From contig JBFMCV010000004.1 of NCBI GenBank assembly GCA_040754335.1, forward strand, positions 248,001 to 312,000: DNA of 64,000 nt, written 5' to 3'. This document shows positions 35,016-43,925 of this stretch, in pieces. Both the position numbers and the translations under genes were made by a program. The DNA comes from Thermodesulfobacteriota bacterium. GTDB taxonomy: Bacteria > Desulfobacterota_D > UBA1144 > Nemesobacterales > UBA2774. Each line of letters opens with the position of its first letter. Within the stretch, counting starts at the first letter, position 1. Below the pieces are notes generated by a model. The model saw only the letters and a program-made list of their open reading frames with translations, did no database searches and had not been told where the DNA came from.

Positions 35016-37076
35016 CTACTGGATGTAATTGAGCGCCTTGAGCTTCTCTGTCTTTTCTTTATCCAGAGCTGCCTTTTCCGTGTTTGTGACGCCTAGCTCC
35101 TTGGTCAGCATCTCTGATTTCCGGCCGTGGTTTTCCATTATGTTTTTGGCCTGATCGGTTTTTAATTTGTTCCGGGACAGCGCGAGCGGGCTCTGCTCCC
35201 CCGGGTCAGTCTTGAGGTCGTAGAGCTCGCCACGCCCCGTCACAAGGCTCTGGATGTATTTAGTGCCGCTGAAAATTACCCCCTCCCTGTTTTCGTAGTA
35301 AAGAAGACCCGTGCTTACTAAAGGCTCCTCGGCATAAGAAGAGGGGCTTTCGGCTAGCAGCGGGGCCAGGGAATCTGCTGTTGCGGATGCGCTTTCGTTC
35401 GGTATTCGCACTATGTCGAGCACGGTCGGCATGAGGCTTTGAGTAGTAACCTCCTCCTCAACGATTATTCCCGTATGCCTGCCGGGCAGCTTGACTATGA
35501 GCGGGACGTGAATCAGCTCGTTATAGAGAGTGTGGCCGTGCTCGAACCCGCCGTGGTCCCAGAATTCTTCGCCGTGGTCGCTCGTGAGTATTATCAGCGA
35601 GCTCTTATAGAGGCTGTTCTCCTTGAACGCGTCAAGCAGCCTCCCTACGTTCGCATCGACATAACGGACCTCGGCGTCATAGAGCTCCTTTATCCATTTC
35701 CTCTGTGAGGCGTTGGGGGCGAAATGTCCGTCCCTTATCGCGGACGCGCTCTCGAGCTTGTAACCTATGAAACCGTCGGGCACTGCGTCTTTGGAAATGT
35801 ATTCTCTCGGCGGCGTGTACGGCAAATGCGGGTCGTAATAATGCACCCACAGGAAGAAATCGGAGTCCCTGTTCTTCCCGATCCAGTCGATCGCCATATC
35901 GGTCAATTCTCCGGTGGACGCGTACGGATTCATCGCGCGAGGGTATGTTTTTTTTATCAGGAACGCGCCGAACGAATCGACTATCATTTGCCGTCTCGGG
36001 TAAAAATTATATTCCATGAAGCCCTGGTCTATATTGAATTCCGGATGGAGATAAAAGTTGTCGCCTATCGCCGCCGTGTAATAACCGGAGTCCCGCAGGT
36101 ACTCGGCGATCGTTTTGAATTTCTCAGGTAACACGGAATCGAACGCGATAGTTTTATGGACGGTAGGGGACACCCCGGTCATCATGGACGAAAAGGACGG
36201 AAGAGTCCAGGGCGCGGCCGAGTAAGCGTTTTTGAACAAAGCGCCGTCCATGGCCAGACCGTCTATGTTGGGGGTCGATATACGCTCGCTGCCGTACGAG
36301 GAGAGGGCGTCTGACCTGAGCGTATCTATGCTGATCAATATCACATGCCTCACTTTGTGGTCGGACGACGGCGTGAAGCCGGTTGCTGAGGGCTCGTAGG
36401 TTTTTTCCGACATCACGAAATAAACCGGGCCGCCGCCGATCGCCAGGACCATCAGAACCGAAAGAGGAACGGCCGTATTGAACCCCGTCTTTACGAGCAG
36501 AAAGAATAACCCGAGCGTGATTATGACTATAGTAATAAAACCCAGGGATAAATCGTAGACCGTGACCTCGCTGTGTTTGTTGAGCCAGATCATGATCATG
36601 ACGATAGTCAGCAGCAGGGGCATCATGATGCTCAGCATGGAACCGGCGAGCGCTCCCGATTGAGACCGGTAAATCCGTTTCGACACGTGATACGATATGA
36701 CGAGCGCGAAAACCGATATGACGATAAAGGCTAATAATTCTGTCCTGAACGCGGCCCAGTCGGCGTTGAAATCGCGATGGTTGAGCGAGATCAGGAGCTC
36801 CGTGACCCCGATTCCTATTCCAAGCGATACGACGGCGGGTATGATTTCGAGATCGAACCTCTTCGCAAGCCTCGCCCCCATGAAATACCATAAGACCAGA
36901 ATCAGGAGTAATGAAAACCCGGCTGTTACAGCAACGGGGAGCAGGATCGACCTGAACATCAGGAACTTGGTTTCAGTCGTTACTATTCCGATCGACGCGT
37001 CGAGTAGAGCGATCGAGAGAGAAACTGCCAGTGCCGCTATCATTATCTGTCTTGCCGAGTCGCCGGTTCGCCGCAT
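35016..37076 (-). CDS. Membrane-anchored sulfatase-fold protein without formylglycine site
   Basis: A 686-residue protein. The N-terminal 230 residues contain five or six membrane helices; the rest is a sulfatase-fold domain (ILISIDTLRSDALSSYG, VHYYDPHLPY, LTSDHGEEFWDHGG). At the nucleophile position it has APWTLPSFSS, that is Thr, where true sulfatases have C/S-x-P-x-R for formylglycine. The layout recalls phosphoethanolamine or lipoteichoic-acid-type transferases, so a phosphotransferase or phosphodiesterase role is more likely than sulfate ester hydrolysis. It ends in LKALNYIQ. Confidence 0.82.
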   Translation of the reverse strand: MRRTGDSARQIMIAALAVSLSIALLDASIGIVTTETKFLMFRSILLPVAVTAGFSLLLILVLWYFMGARLAKRFDLEIIPAVVSLGIGIGVTELLISLNHRDFNADWAAFRTELLAFIVISVFALVISYHVSKRIYRSQSGALAGSMLSIMMPLLLTIVMIMIWLNKHSEVTVYDLSLGFITIVIITLGLFFLLVKTGFNTAVPLSVLMVLAIGGGPVYFVMSEKTYEPSATGFTPSSDHKVRHVILISIDTLRSDALSSYGSERISTPNIDGLAMDGALFKNAYSAAPWTLPSFSSMMTGVSPTVHKTIAFDSVLPEKFKTIAEYLRDSGYYTAAIGDNFYLHPEFNIDQGFMEYNFYPRRQMIVDSFGAFLIKKTYPRAMNPYASTGELTDMAIDWIGKNRDSDFFLWVHYYDPHLPYTPPREYISKDAVPDGFIGYKLESASAIRDGHFAPNASQRKWIKELYDAEVRYVDANVGRLLDAFKENSLYKSSLIILTSDHGEEFWDHGGFEHGHTLYNELIHVPLIVKLPGRHTGIIVEEEVTTQSLMPTVLDIVRIPNESASATADSLAPLLAESPSSYAEEPLVSTGLLYYENREGVIFSGTKYIQSLVTGRGELYDLKTDPGEQSPLALSRNKLKTDQAKNIMENHGRKSEMLTKELGVTNTEKAALDKEKTEKLKALNYIQ

Positions 37077-37149
37077 TTCGCTATATTATTCCCACCCCGT
37101 TACAACTTAGTCAATTCCGTACCGCTTTTGACTGCTTCACGGGATTCTC

Positions 37150-38580
37150 CTAGCTCCAGATCCTCTTGATCCTGCCGATCAGTCCGCCGTTCCTCGTCCT
37201 GGTCAGGCTTTGCCCCGTCATCTCGCCCTCTATCCTCATTCCGAAGAGATCGAGCACCGTGGGCGCTATATCATAGATACTGGTTCCTTCCCTGTAACCC
37301 CCCTCGAGGTTCCCCGCCCTGCACCCGTTTTCGTTGAGTATGAATATCCCGTTCCAGTCGTGGTTGGCTTCGTCCGAGCCCGTATCGTTCTCGAAAGTGT
37401 GTATGTTTCCGAGTCCGACGCTCCCGACAGAGCGCCAGCCGAGAGCGCCGAAGTAGACGATCAGGTCGGGGGGGACTCCGTTCGTTTCCCTGTAAATGTC
37501 CCCGGGCCTGTACGCCCTAGTGCCGATGTCCTCGCCGTCGGGTCCCGGGATAGCCTCGATCTTGCGGATGAGCTCCGAGCGGACCATTTCGTAATCCCCG
37601 GGCTCTATTATCCCCTCGGGCTCTCTCCCCTTGACGTTCATGAAGAGGCGGCCGTAATACCCGCCGTCACCCCACGCGAGCGTTTTGCTCCAGTCGATCT
37701 CCACGTCGGCGATCCTCGTCTGTTCCCGCGGATAATTCCTTAGCGTCAGATACCCTTCCCTGATGAGCCATTCGTTAAAGCATATGCCACCTTCCATTTT
37801 CCTCGCCCCGTGGTCGGATATGACGATCACGACCGTGTCCTCGGGTACGATCGACAGCAGCTCTCCGATCTCTCTGTCGCAGTATTTGTAATATTCCTTT
37901 ATAGAGCCCTCGAATGGGTTGCCAGGCTCGAACTTCCTGTGCTCCGGGTCAACGAAGCTCCAGAACCCGTGGTGAATGCGGTCGACACCCATCTCGACCA
38001 GCATGAAGAAGTCCCAGGGCTTTGTCTTTATGAGGTGCTTGGCGACCTTGAAATGCTTCCCGGTCTTTTCGTAAATCCGTCCGAGGAGTCCCTCCTTGTC
38101 GTCCGTCCTGAAATTCTCCACATCGAGAACATATCCGCCCGATACTTCTTCTATCTCGTCTTTGAGTGGGGCGGGGTATGTGTAATTGCTCTCCGTCGAT
38201 GGCGCGAGGAAGCCGCTTACGACGCAGCCGTTTACGGGTTTGGGCGGGTATGTCTGCGGCACGCCAAGGAGCACTACCTTCTTACCCGCGCGGGAGAGTA
38301 TGTCCCACACCCTGTCGCACTTGACGGCCGTTGCGTTCGCTATTGTGTATCCGTCATAGGAGTAGTCTTTTCTGTTCCTGAAGCCGTAGTACCCGAGCTC
38401 CCCCGGGTCCTTTCCGCTCATCATCACGGCCCACGCCGGGACCGTGATCGGGGGGTGGCAGGAAAGCATGGGTCCGTATGCACCCTTGTCCATGAGTTTT
38501 CCGATGTTGGGAAGCTCGTCCTTCCATCCGAAGACGAACCTCGGGTCGGCGCAGTCAAGGCCGATAATCAAGAGCTTCAT
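37150..38580 (-). CDS. Alkaline-phosphatase-superfamily protein, soluble
   Basis: A 476-residue cytoplasmic-looking member (no signal peptide): LLIIGLDCADPRF, PPITVPAWAVMMSG with Thr as nucleophile, VVIVISDHGAR and ANHDWNGIFI. It is in the nucleotide phosphodiesterase/phosphoglycerate-mutase-like branch. It starts directly at the stop of the protease gene upstream (no gap), so the two are translationally coupled. It is the third phosphodiesterase-type paralogue in this run. Confidence 0.83.
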   Translation of the reverse strand: MKLLIIGLDCADPRFVFGWKDELPNIGKLMDKGAYGPMLSCHPPITVPAWAVMMSGKDPGELGYYGFRNRKDYSYDGYTIANATAVKCDRVWDILSRAGKKVVLLGVPQTYPPKPVNGCVVSGFLAPSTESNYTYPAPLKDEIEEVSGGYVLDVENFRTDDKEGLLGRIYEKTGKHFKVAKHLIKTKPWDFFMLVEMGVDRIHHGFWSFVDPEHRKFEPGNPFEGSIKEYYKYCDREIGELLSIVPEDTVVIVISDHGARKMEGGICFNEWLIREGYLTLRNYPREQTRIADVEIDWSKTLAWGDGGYYGRLFMNVKGREPEGIIEPGDYEMVRSELIRKIEAIPGPDGEDIGTRAYRPGDIYRETNGVPPDLIVYFGALGWRSVGSVGLGNIHTFENDTGSDEANHDWNGIFILNENGCRAGNLEGGYREGTSIYDIAPTVLDLFGMRIEGEMTGQSLTRTRNGGLIGRIKRIWS

Positions 38581-40548
38581 TCACTGTTTCCTTCTTCTGA
38601 GGAAACCGATCGCGGTTACAAAGACCGGAATCATCAGGATCAGAATATTTGTAAACGCGGTTACCGCTGCGATTTCGTTCCCGCCTGAGCCGTAGATGGC
38701 GCATCCGCCGCTGTCGTTCGAGTCACCGTCGCCGGGCGGGGGTTCGACGCCGTTACACCCGTCTTCTCCCAGGGCTTCCGCTACCGCTGCGCAGGCGTTA
38801 ATGCTCCCGAAGCCGGAAATATTATCGAAGCCTGCCGGCGACAGGTCGTCTGCGGTGCCGGTAATAATATCCGTAACCTCTTCGACCTGCCTGGCTGTTA
38901 TGATTGAGGATTCCGCCGAATTGGCGGATTCTATATCGGCTCCGAATCCGAGGGCCTGAAGCACGAGCGCCGCGACCCCGGCCGCGTGCGGAGCGGATGC
39001 CGATGTGCCGGCGAAGCTGAAGAATCCCGGAACGCTCGTCGATACCCTGTTAGGCGCGACGACCGTCGGCGTATCCCTTTCTTCCAGGAGTGACGCCGCC
39101 CGATCGGACGGGAGGCTCGAAACCGTAACTGTCGGCGGAAAGAATATGGACGAGGGACCTTCCGAGCTGAAGAAGTCCACTTCACCGTTGAATGTCGCGC
39201 CGACCGCAATGACGCCGGGCGCAGCCGGATGGCCGTATACGCTGTCTTCAGGGACGTTGAACTCTAAGGGATCACCTCCGAGGTTAAAAAAGATTTCGAG
39301 CGTCTGGTCTTCGCCGCTGAATTTATTTATGACTATATCGTAGAATCCTGTGCCCGGCCCTTCGTTGGATATACTCGCTATCTCTATCGGGTCGTCGTCG
39401 CCGTCCTGGGTATCGGTGCTCGAGCTGATAATCTCCGCCGTATCCGGGTCGACGAGAAAGAGGTCGTAGTCGTCTGAGGCCTCTCCGAAGGGGTTACTCC
39501 ACTGGAGCACGACGACCGAGCTCCTGTTCGCGGGCAGCTCGATTGTCATGCCCACATCGCTCCCTTCTCCTGCCGCGAGCCCGTAATCGTGGAGCTCGGT
39601 CTCGGCGTCCTCAGGGTCTGTATCGACGAACACGGCCTGATAATGGGCGTCACTGTCGTTCCCGGCTGCAGAGACATATATAATGCCGTTTGCGACCGCC
39701 TGTGCCGCGGCCTGTGCAACGGAGCCGTCCTGAAAGAAGGGCTCGGAAAGAAAACCAATGTCGTCTACTATTACGTCGGCGCCGATATCGGTGAAGAATT
39801 CGATAGCCTCGATGAAATTGAGCGTTGTAGTCCCGTTGTGAAACGCGAGGTTGGCCCCGGGTGCTATATCGTGCACGATCTCTAGAATAGCCGTGCCCTC
39901 GTCCCCGGTTCCGGCGTCGCCCACCTGTATTATATTCGGGAGGTCGCCCGTCATCCGGGAAGCCGCGACCGAGTCGATGCCGTCCGATATGACGCCTACC
40001 TTTATGCCCGAGCCGTCGACGCCGAACGTCTCCCTCGCTTCGTCCGAGCCCATTATCGCGTCGCCTTCCGTGGTGACCGAGCCCTCTCTCGGATAGCCAT
40101 AACTGGGAGGCGTTATCTTGGAGACGAACCCGAGCCCGGCCGCCTGTTCAATGCTGCCGTATGGGAGCCAGCCCTGGACTATATTCAGGTTTTCATTTAC
40201 GACCTCGGTGACCATGCCCAGTTCTTTTAACTGCCCGATATTCTCATCGCCCGGCTCGCTCATCTGCACGTAAACCTGAATGTTCCCCTGGTCGTCCACC
40301 CTGACGAGCGGGGTGGAAAAATCCTTTGCGCTCAGGCTCTCTATGCCGTTTCTGGCGGCGCCAGTCTCCGCTATCCTGCCGATGACTTCTGTCAGCTTCG
40401 GACTAACCTTGGAGTCTATAGTGCTGGCAGCAGACCTGTTCGTAAGGTCTCTGCCGTCTATGTCCTCCAGGGCGGATGTTTCGGGAATCAAATCGGAGAT
40501 GTAAGGAGTGCAGCATAGAATTACCAGTGTAACCAGTCCTTTTCTCAT
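38581..40548 (-). CDS. Subtilisin-fold serine protease with C-terminal sorting-like tail
   Basis: A 655-residue secreted S8-type protease. Catalytic Asp D189 (VGVISDGID) and Ser S516 (AGTSASAPHAAG) are present, but the usual HGTHVAG is GDEGTAILEIVHD with E217 in the histidine position, as in sedolisin-like Ser-Glu-Asp sets. A beta-rich C-terminal P-like region (about 320-430) is inserted. The last 45 residues form a sorting-type tail: GGC (614-616), one membrane helix (about 626-647) and RRRKQ, similar to Cys-type CTERM signals. Upstream gene of the coupled protease-phosphatase pair; ribosome site GGAG. Confidence 0.85.
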   Translation of the reverse strand: MRKGLVTLVILCCTPYISDLIPETSALEDIDGRDLTNRSAASTIDSKVSPKLTEVIGRIAETGAARNGIESLSAKDFSTPLVRVDDQGNIQVYVQMSEPGDENIGQLKELGMVTEVVNENLNIVQGWLPYGSIEQAAGLGFVSKITPPSYGYPREGSVTTEGDAIMGSDEARETFGVDGSGIKVGVISDGIDSVAASRMTGDLPNIIQVGDAGTGDEGTAILEIVHDIAPGANLAFHNGTTTLNFIEAIEFFTDIGADVIVDDIGFLSEPFFQDGSVAQAAAQAVANGIIYVSAAGNDSDAHYQAVFVDTDPEDAETELHDYGLAAGEGSDVGMTIELPANRSSVVVLQWSNPFGEASDDYDLFLVDPDTAEIISSSTDTQDGDDDPIEIASISNEGPGTGFYDIVINKFSGEDQTLEIFFNLGGDPLEFNVPEDSVYGHPAAPGVIAVGATFNGEVDFFSSEGPSSIFFPPTVTVSSLPSDRAASLLEERDTPTVVAPNRVSTSVPGFFSFAGTSASAPHAAGVAALVLQALGFGADIESANSAESSIITARQVEEVTDIITGTADDLSPAGFDNISGFGSINACAAVAEALGEDGCNGVEPPPGDGDSNDSGGCAIYGSGGNEIAAVTAFTNILILMIPVFVTAIGFLRRRKQ

Positions 40549-40866
40549 TAATTTTTTCTCCGGGGGATATATTTGATTTTAATATTATAACCAATCGGCT
40601 TCCCTGTATATCGATATATTTGACGTGGACCGATTCCTTAAATTATTCCTGATATTATCGGATTACCTACACCTTATACTGTCGGCCGGACAAAAACCTT
40701 CTCTCCTGATGAATCCGGGTTTATCAGTTTCGATCGGCTGAGCCGCCGTTCCGGGCAAAATTATTTGTAGCAAACAGATATAATTGACTATATATATAAA
40801 TATAGAGGCGCAGATGACATTTTCTTTGGCATATGGAGCGAAGCCTTGGTCTTCGGGAACTTGCAA
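40549..40866. other. Gene-free stretch upstream of protease gene
   Basis: 318 bp, AT-rich, between two minus-strand genes. Apart from the protease ribosome site near 40558-40563 I see no terminator, repeat or supported small gene. It should hold the promoter of the protease-phosphatase run. Confidence 0.4.
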
Positions 40867-41421
40867 CTATATGATTCTCCTGAAGAGGCCGGGGTACGTA
40901 ACTACGAGCCCGTCGGAGTCGACCTCGATATCTCTCACGAAATCACCGTCGAGCGACTCGAACCGGTAGAGCCTGCCGGGATCGAGGCAGGTGTATCGCT
41001 GGGCGTCCGTCGTAACGATAAGCTCCGGCAGGCGTATATAGACTGTATTAATATCCGCCGTCTGCATTGCTCCGAGTTTCAGCCGCCGTATAGGCAGCGT
41101 ATTGGTAAAAGGCGTGGTAGAAATGTCTACGTCTATCGCTCCCCTCAACTCAGGCTTATCTCCGGATTTGTCATGCCAGTTGCCGTTCCCGTCGCCCGAA
41201 AGCTCAACACCTAGGTCTTCCCCAACTAGATTGACGCTTACATGTGTGACACGCCATTCGGGGTCGCAGATTATTTCATACCGCGCAGCGTACGGATTAT
41301 CACCGTCTTTCGATATGATTACCGATGCTGCGTTTATATGATCGCGAGTCTCGTTAAGCACGAGGTGCTCGATCGAGTTTCCCGACCAATCGCACCAGTG
41401 CGCCGTGGTTTTTTTACTCAT
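40867..41421 (-). CDS. Putative glycolipid-binding protein (DUF1089-like)
   Basis: A 184-residue soluble beta-rich protein resembling PF06475: HWCDWSGNSIEHLVL at the N-terminus, ARYEIICDPEWRVTHVSV, GNGNWHDKSGDKPELRGAIDVDIS and TNTLPIRRLKL. Members are proposed to bind glycolipids; the structural relatives form a closed barrel. No signal peptide. It stands alone, 83 bp upstream (in transcription terms downstream) of the VOC gene. Confidence 0.8.
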   Translation of the reverse strand: MSKKTTAHWCDWSGNSIEHLVLNETRDHINAASVIISKDGDNPYAARYEIICDPEWRVTHVSVNLVGEDLGVELSGDGNGNWHDKSGDKPELRGAIDVDISTTPFTNTLPIRRLKLGAMQTADINTVYIRLPELIVTTDAQRYTCLDPGRLYRFESLDGDFVRDIEVDSDGLVVTYPGLFRRII

Positions 41422-41504
41422 GCTCGTTTCGTTAATTGCCCGGGCATAGCTCCTGGCGTTTTAAGGCATCGGGTGATTATTCGATTTCGAGAGGACAATT
41501 TTTG

Positions 41505-41900
41505 TTAATCCTTCTTCATAGTCTCCCATAATCCGATCACGTTGCCTTCGGAGTCGATGAAGTAGGAGTAAAAACCCATATCCGGGACTTCCTGCTTCTG
41601 CATTACGGTCTTGCCGCCCGCGGCTTCGATTTTCTTTATGTATTCGTCTATAGAGGCGACATGGATAGTGATGATAGGGGCGGATACGTCCTTAGTACGC
41701 TTCGTCATTCCGCCGTTTATGGCGCCCGGCTCCTTGGGCATATACGTTTTCTCGTCAACCTGGACTGTCCTCACGCCCGTGTACGTCATGCCTTCGGCAA
41801 ACTGAAAATCCTGAAGCTCCCAGCCGAATATGGAGCTGTAGAATTTCTTGGCGCGGTCCAGATCGTCAACCGGTATCTCGAAATGCACTACTTTATCCAT
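41505..41900 (-). CDS. VOC/glyoxalase-family protein
   Basis: A 131-residue protein with one glyoxalase/bleomycin-resistance fold: VVHFEIPVDDLDRAKKFYSS at the start and DSEGNVIGLWE at the end. These proteins bind metals or small ligands; the substrate is not predictable. Length is that of a single paired beta-alpha-beta unit set. Confidence 0.88.
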   Translation of the reverse strand: MDKVVHFEIPVDDLDRAKKFYSSIFGWELQDFQFAEGMTYTGVRTVQVDEKTYMPKEPGAINGGMTKRTKDVSAPIITIHVASIDEYIKKIEAAGGKTVMQKQEVPDMGFYSYFIDSEGNVIGLWETMKKD

Positions 41901-42001
41901 AATATTTCACCTCTCTTTATTTAATGCAATTACATCTTTCTAATTATAATGACGTAAGAGGACTTTCAAGTTTTTCTTTGGCGGCAAATTCTTTTAAATT
42001 C

Positions 42002-42598
42002 TCAAAACGATCCAGTTTTCACTTCTCCCGCGCGCTTGTAACTAGCAAAAATAACGCCCTTTGGTGAAACCTTTGAATCAATGAGCGTAAACGCCGTAGG
42101 GATAGTACCGTCAGCAAAGAGGCGCTTACCTAACCCAAGCGTGATAGGAAATATTTTTAGCCATAACTCATCCACAAGATCGTTTTTTAAAAGTGTTTGA
42201 ACTAAGTTACCACTGCCCCAGACTTTGATATCCTGTCTATCTTCTTTTTTTAGTCTCTTAATTTCTTCCACCACCTCTCCCTTTATAAAAACAGAATTTT
42301 TCCATTCATGCTTGTCCATTGTATTCGAAACCACATACTTGACGGCATCGTTAATGCCGGGCCATTGGTCCTCATGCTGGGGCCAGTATGATGCGAATAT
42401 CTCAAATGTTCTTCTGCCAAGAAGCAAATTAAGAGGTTGTTTCATCTGCTCCCTCATGACTTTGCCAGAAAAATCATCAGAGTACGGAACTATCCAGCCG
42501 CCGTATGCAAAGCCGCCCGATGTATCTTCCGTAGGGCCTCCGGGCGCCTGTATCACGCCGTCTAGAGTTACAAACTCTGTTACGATTATTTTTCTCAT
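42002..42598 (-). CDS. Dihydrofolate reductase/RibD C-terminal family protein
   Basis: A 198-residue oxidoreductase-like protein (RibD_C fold): EFVTLDGVIQAPGG, LLLGRRTFEIFASYWP, IKVWGSGNLVQTLLKNDLVDELWL, and a GKRLFADG motif. The family is related to DHFR but usually acts on other pyrimidine or pteridine substrates. It lies near the VOC and DUF5676-like genes on the same strand. Confidence 0.88.
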   Translation of the reverse strand: MRKIIVTEFVTLDGVIQAPGGPTEDTSGGFAYGGWIVPYSDDFSGKVMREQMKQPLNLLLGRRTFEIFASYWPQHEDQWPGINDAVKYVVSNTMDKHEWKNSVFIKGEVVEEIKRLKKEDRQDIKVWGSGNLVQTLLKNDLVDELWLKIFPITLGLGKRLFADGTIPTAFTLIDSKVSPKGVIFASYKRAGEVKTGSF

Positions 42599-42642
42599 AA
42601 TGTAAATGTATCAAAATTTTCTTTGGCAGCAAATTCTTTCGA

Positions 42643-42897
42643 TTATTTTTTGAAAGTATTGAACAGGTATGCGAAGAGCGCGACGGCGAGCAGGGCGACG
42701 ATGTTCCAGATAATCAGGCCGGAGATGAAATAACCGATACCGAAATATTCGGACGGGATAGTGGTTTTCATATGCAGTGCGTACTGCATGAACAAATCCC
42801 TAATCGGCGGATAAATCGCCACTCCTGCGTAGCACACGGCATAGACGACGCTCACCCAGGCCGAAGTAACCTTAAGCAGGTGCTTTGTGTTGATCAT
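42643..42897 (-). CDS. Small membrane protein (DUF5676-like)
   Basis: An 84-residue protein with two membrane helices (about 8-28 and 52-78). The start at 42897 is preferred to two ATGs up to 21 bases earlier because GGGGAGGGG is then seven bases before it. Function unknown. Confidence 0.7.
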   Translation of the reverse strand: MINTKHLLKVTSAWVSVVYAVCYAGVAIYPPIRDLFMQYALHMKTTIPSEYFGIGYFISGLIIWNIVALLAVALFAYLFNTFKK

Positions 42898-43128
42898 GTT
42901 TAGTCCCCTCCCCATCAACTAACTCGTAATTAGTATAAAATATTTTGGATTGGCAAGATATATCGGCTGGGGGTTCGTTGATAGTCGGATTCCGCGTGTC
43001 TCAGGGAATTTGGCAGGGGCGAACATTGCTTATAGCAAAGCAAATCACTCGACGGTGTCTGTTCGAAAATTCTTTTCTTTTTTCAGGTGATCCGTTCTCG
43101 AATTCAGGTTTGGCTGTTTGTGCAAAAT

Positions 43129-43704
43129 TTAGACCCTTAGCGAGCCGCGGAATCCCCTGGCGGCATAGTAGGATTCTGCACCGTTGTGATACACGAAGAC
43201 AGCGCCGTAGCGGCGGTCACAAAAGAGGGCTCCGCCGAGTTTTCTGATATCGGAAGGTGTTTTCACCCAGCTCGACGTCTTCGCATCGAAATTTCCAAGC
43301 TGCTGCAACTCCCGATATTGTTCTTCCGTTAAAAGCTCGATGCCCATGGCAGCTGCCATATCAATAGCGTCATTTTCCGGTTTATGTTCTTTCCTCGATT
43401 CCAGTGCTTCACGGTCATAACAAAGACTTCTCCGGCCTTTAGGACTTTCCGCTGAACAATCATAAAAAATGTATTCGCCCGTCTTTTTATCATGACCGAC
43501 AACATCCGGTTCACCGCCGGTCCTTTCCATTTCGTTGAGTGACCACAGTTTTGCAGTATTAGCTTCCAGCCTTGTTTGTACTTTAGCCCATTCAAGACTT
43601 TTATGGCGGTTCATGTTTTTCTCAAAACGGGATTTCAACGCTCTGAGCAGCTCTTCACGCTGTTCCGGTGACAACTCTTTTTTATCGCTGTTAATGTTGC
43701 TCAT
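43129..43704 (-). CDS. DUF4256 domain protein
   Basis: A 191-residue protein that matches my memory of DUF4256: LEANTAKLWSLNEMERTGGEPDVVG, YIFYDCSAESPKGRRSLCYD, and the C-terminal RRYGAVFVYHNGAESYYAARGFRG. No enzymatic motif is known. Soluble, no signal sequence. It lies just beyond the tRNA-Ser gene on the same strand. Confidence 0.8.
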   Translation of the reverse strand: MSNINSDKKELSPEQREELLRALKSRFEKNMNRHKSLEWAKVQTRLEANTAKLWSLNEMERTGGEPDVVGHDKKTGEYIFYDCSAESPKGRRSLCYDREALESRKEHKPENDAIDMAAAMGIELLTEEQYRELQQLGNFDAKTSSWVKTPSDIRKLGGALFCDRRYGAVFVYHNGAESYYAARGFRGSLRV

Positions 43705-43737
43705 GCTTTTATATCGGCTCTGTCATTCCCAAACTGG

Positions 43738-43824
43738 CGGAGGGGGTGGGATTTGAACCCACGAGAGCCTTACGACTCTACTGGTTTTCGAGACCAGCGC
43801 CTTCGTCCACTCGGCCACCCCTCC
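43738..43824 (-). tRNA. tRNA-Ser (CGA)
   Basis: An 87-nt class II tRNA: acceptor GGAGGGG/CCCCTCC, D-arm, anticodon stem CTGGT/ACCAG with loop CTCGAAA (anticodon CGA), long variable arm (GAGTCGTAAGGCTC), T-arm GTGGG/CCCAC, discriminator G. A CCA end is encoded at 43737-43735. Confidence 0.95.
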
Positions 43825-43925
43825 GGACGATTCAACCTGATAACGTACCAAAACTGTTTAATTAAGCAATATACCGCGAGTTTTACGGTCTGTGAAAGTT
43901 CCCCGGATGATGTAGACTTTTCTCC

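Noticed and set aside
40663-40866. Minus-strand 67-codon frame between the protease and glycolipid-binding genes
   Set aside because: No ribosome site, no protein-like pattern, and it reads out of the 3' flank of a minus-strand gene.
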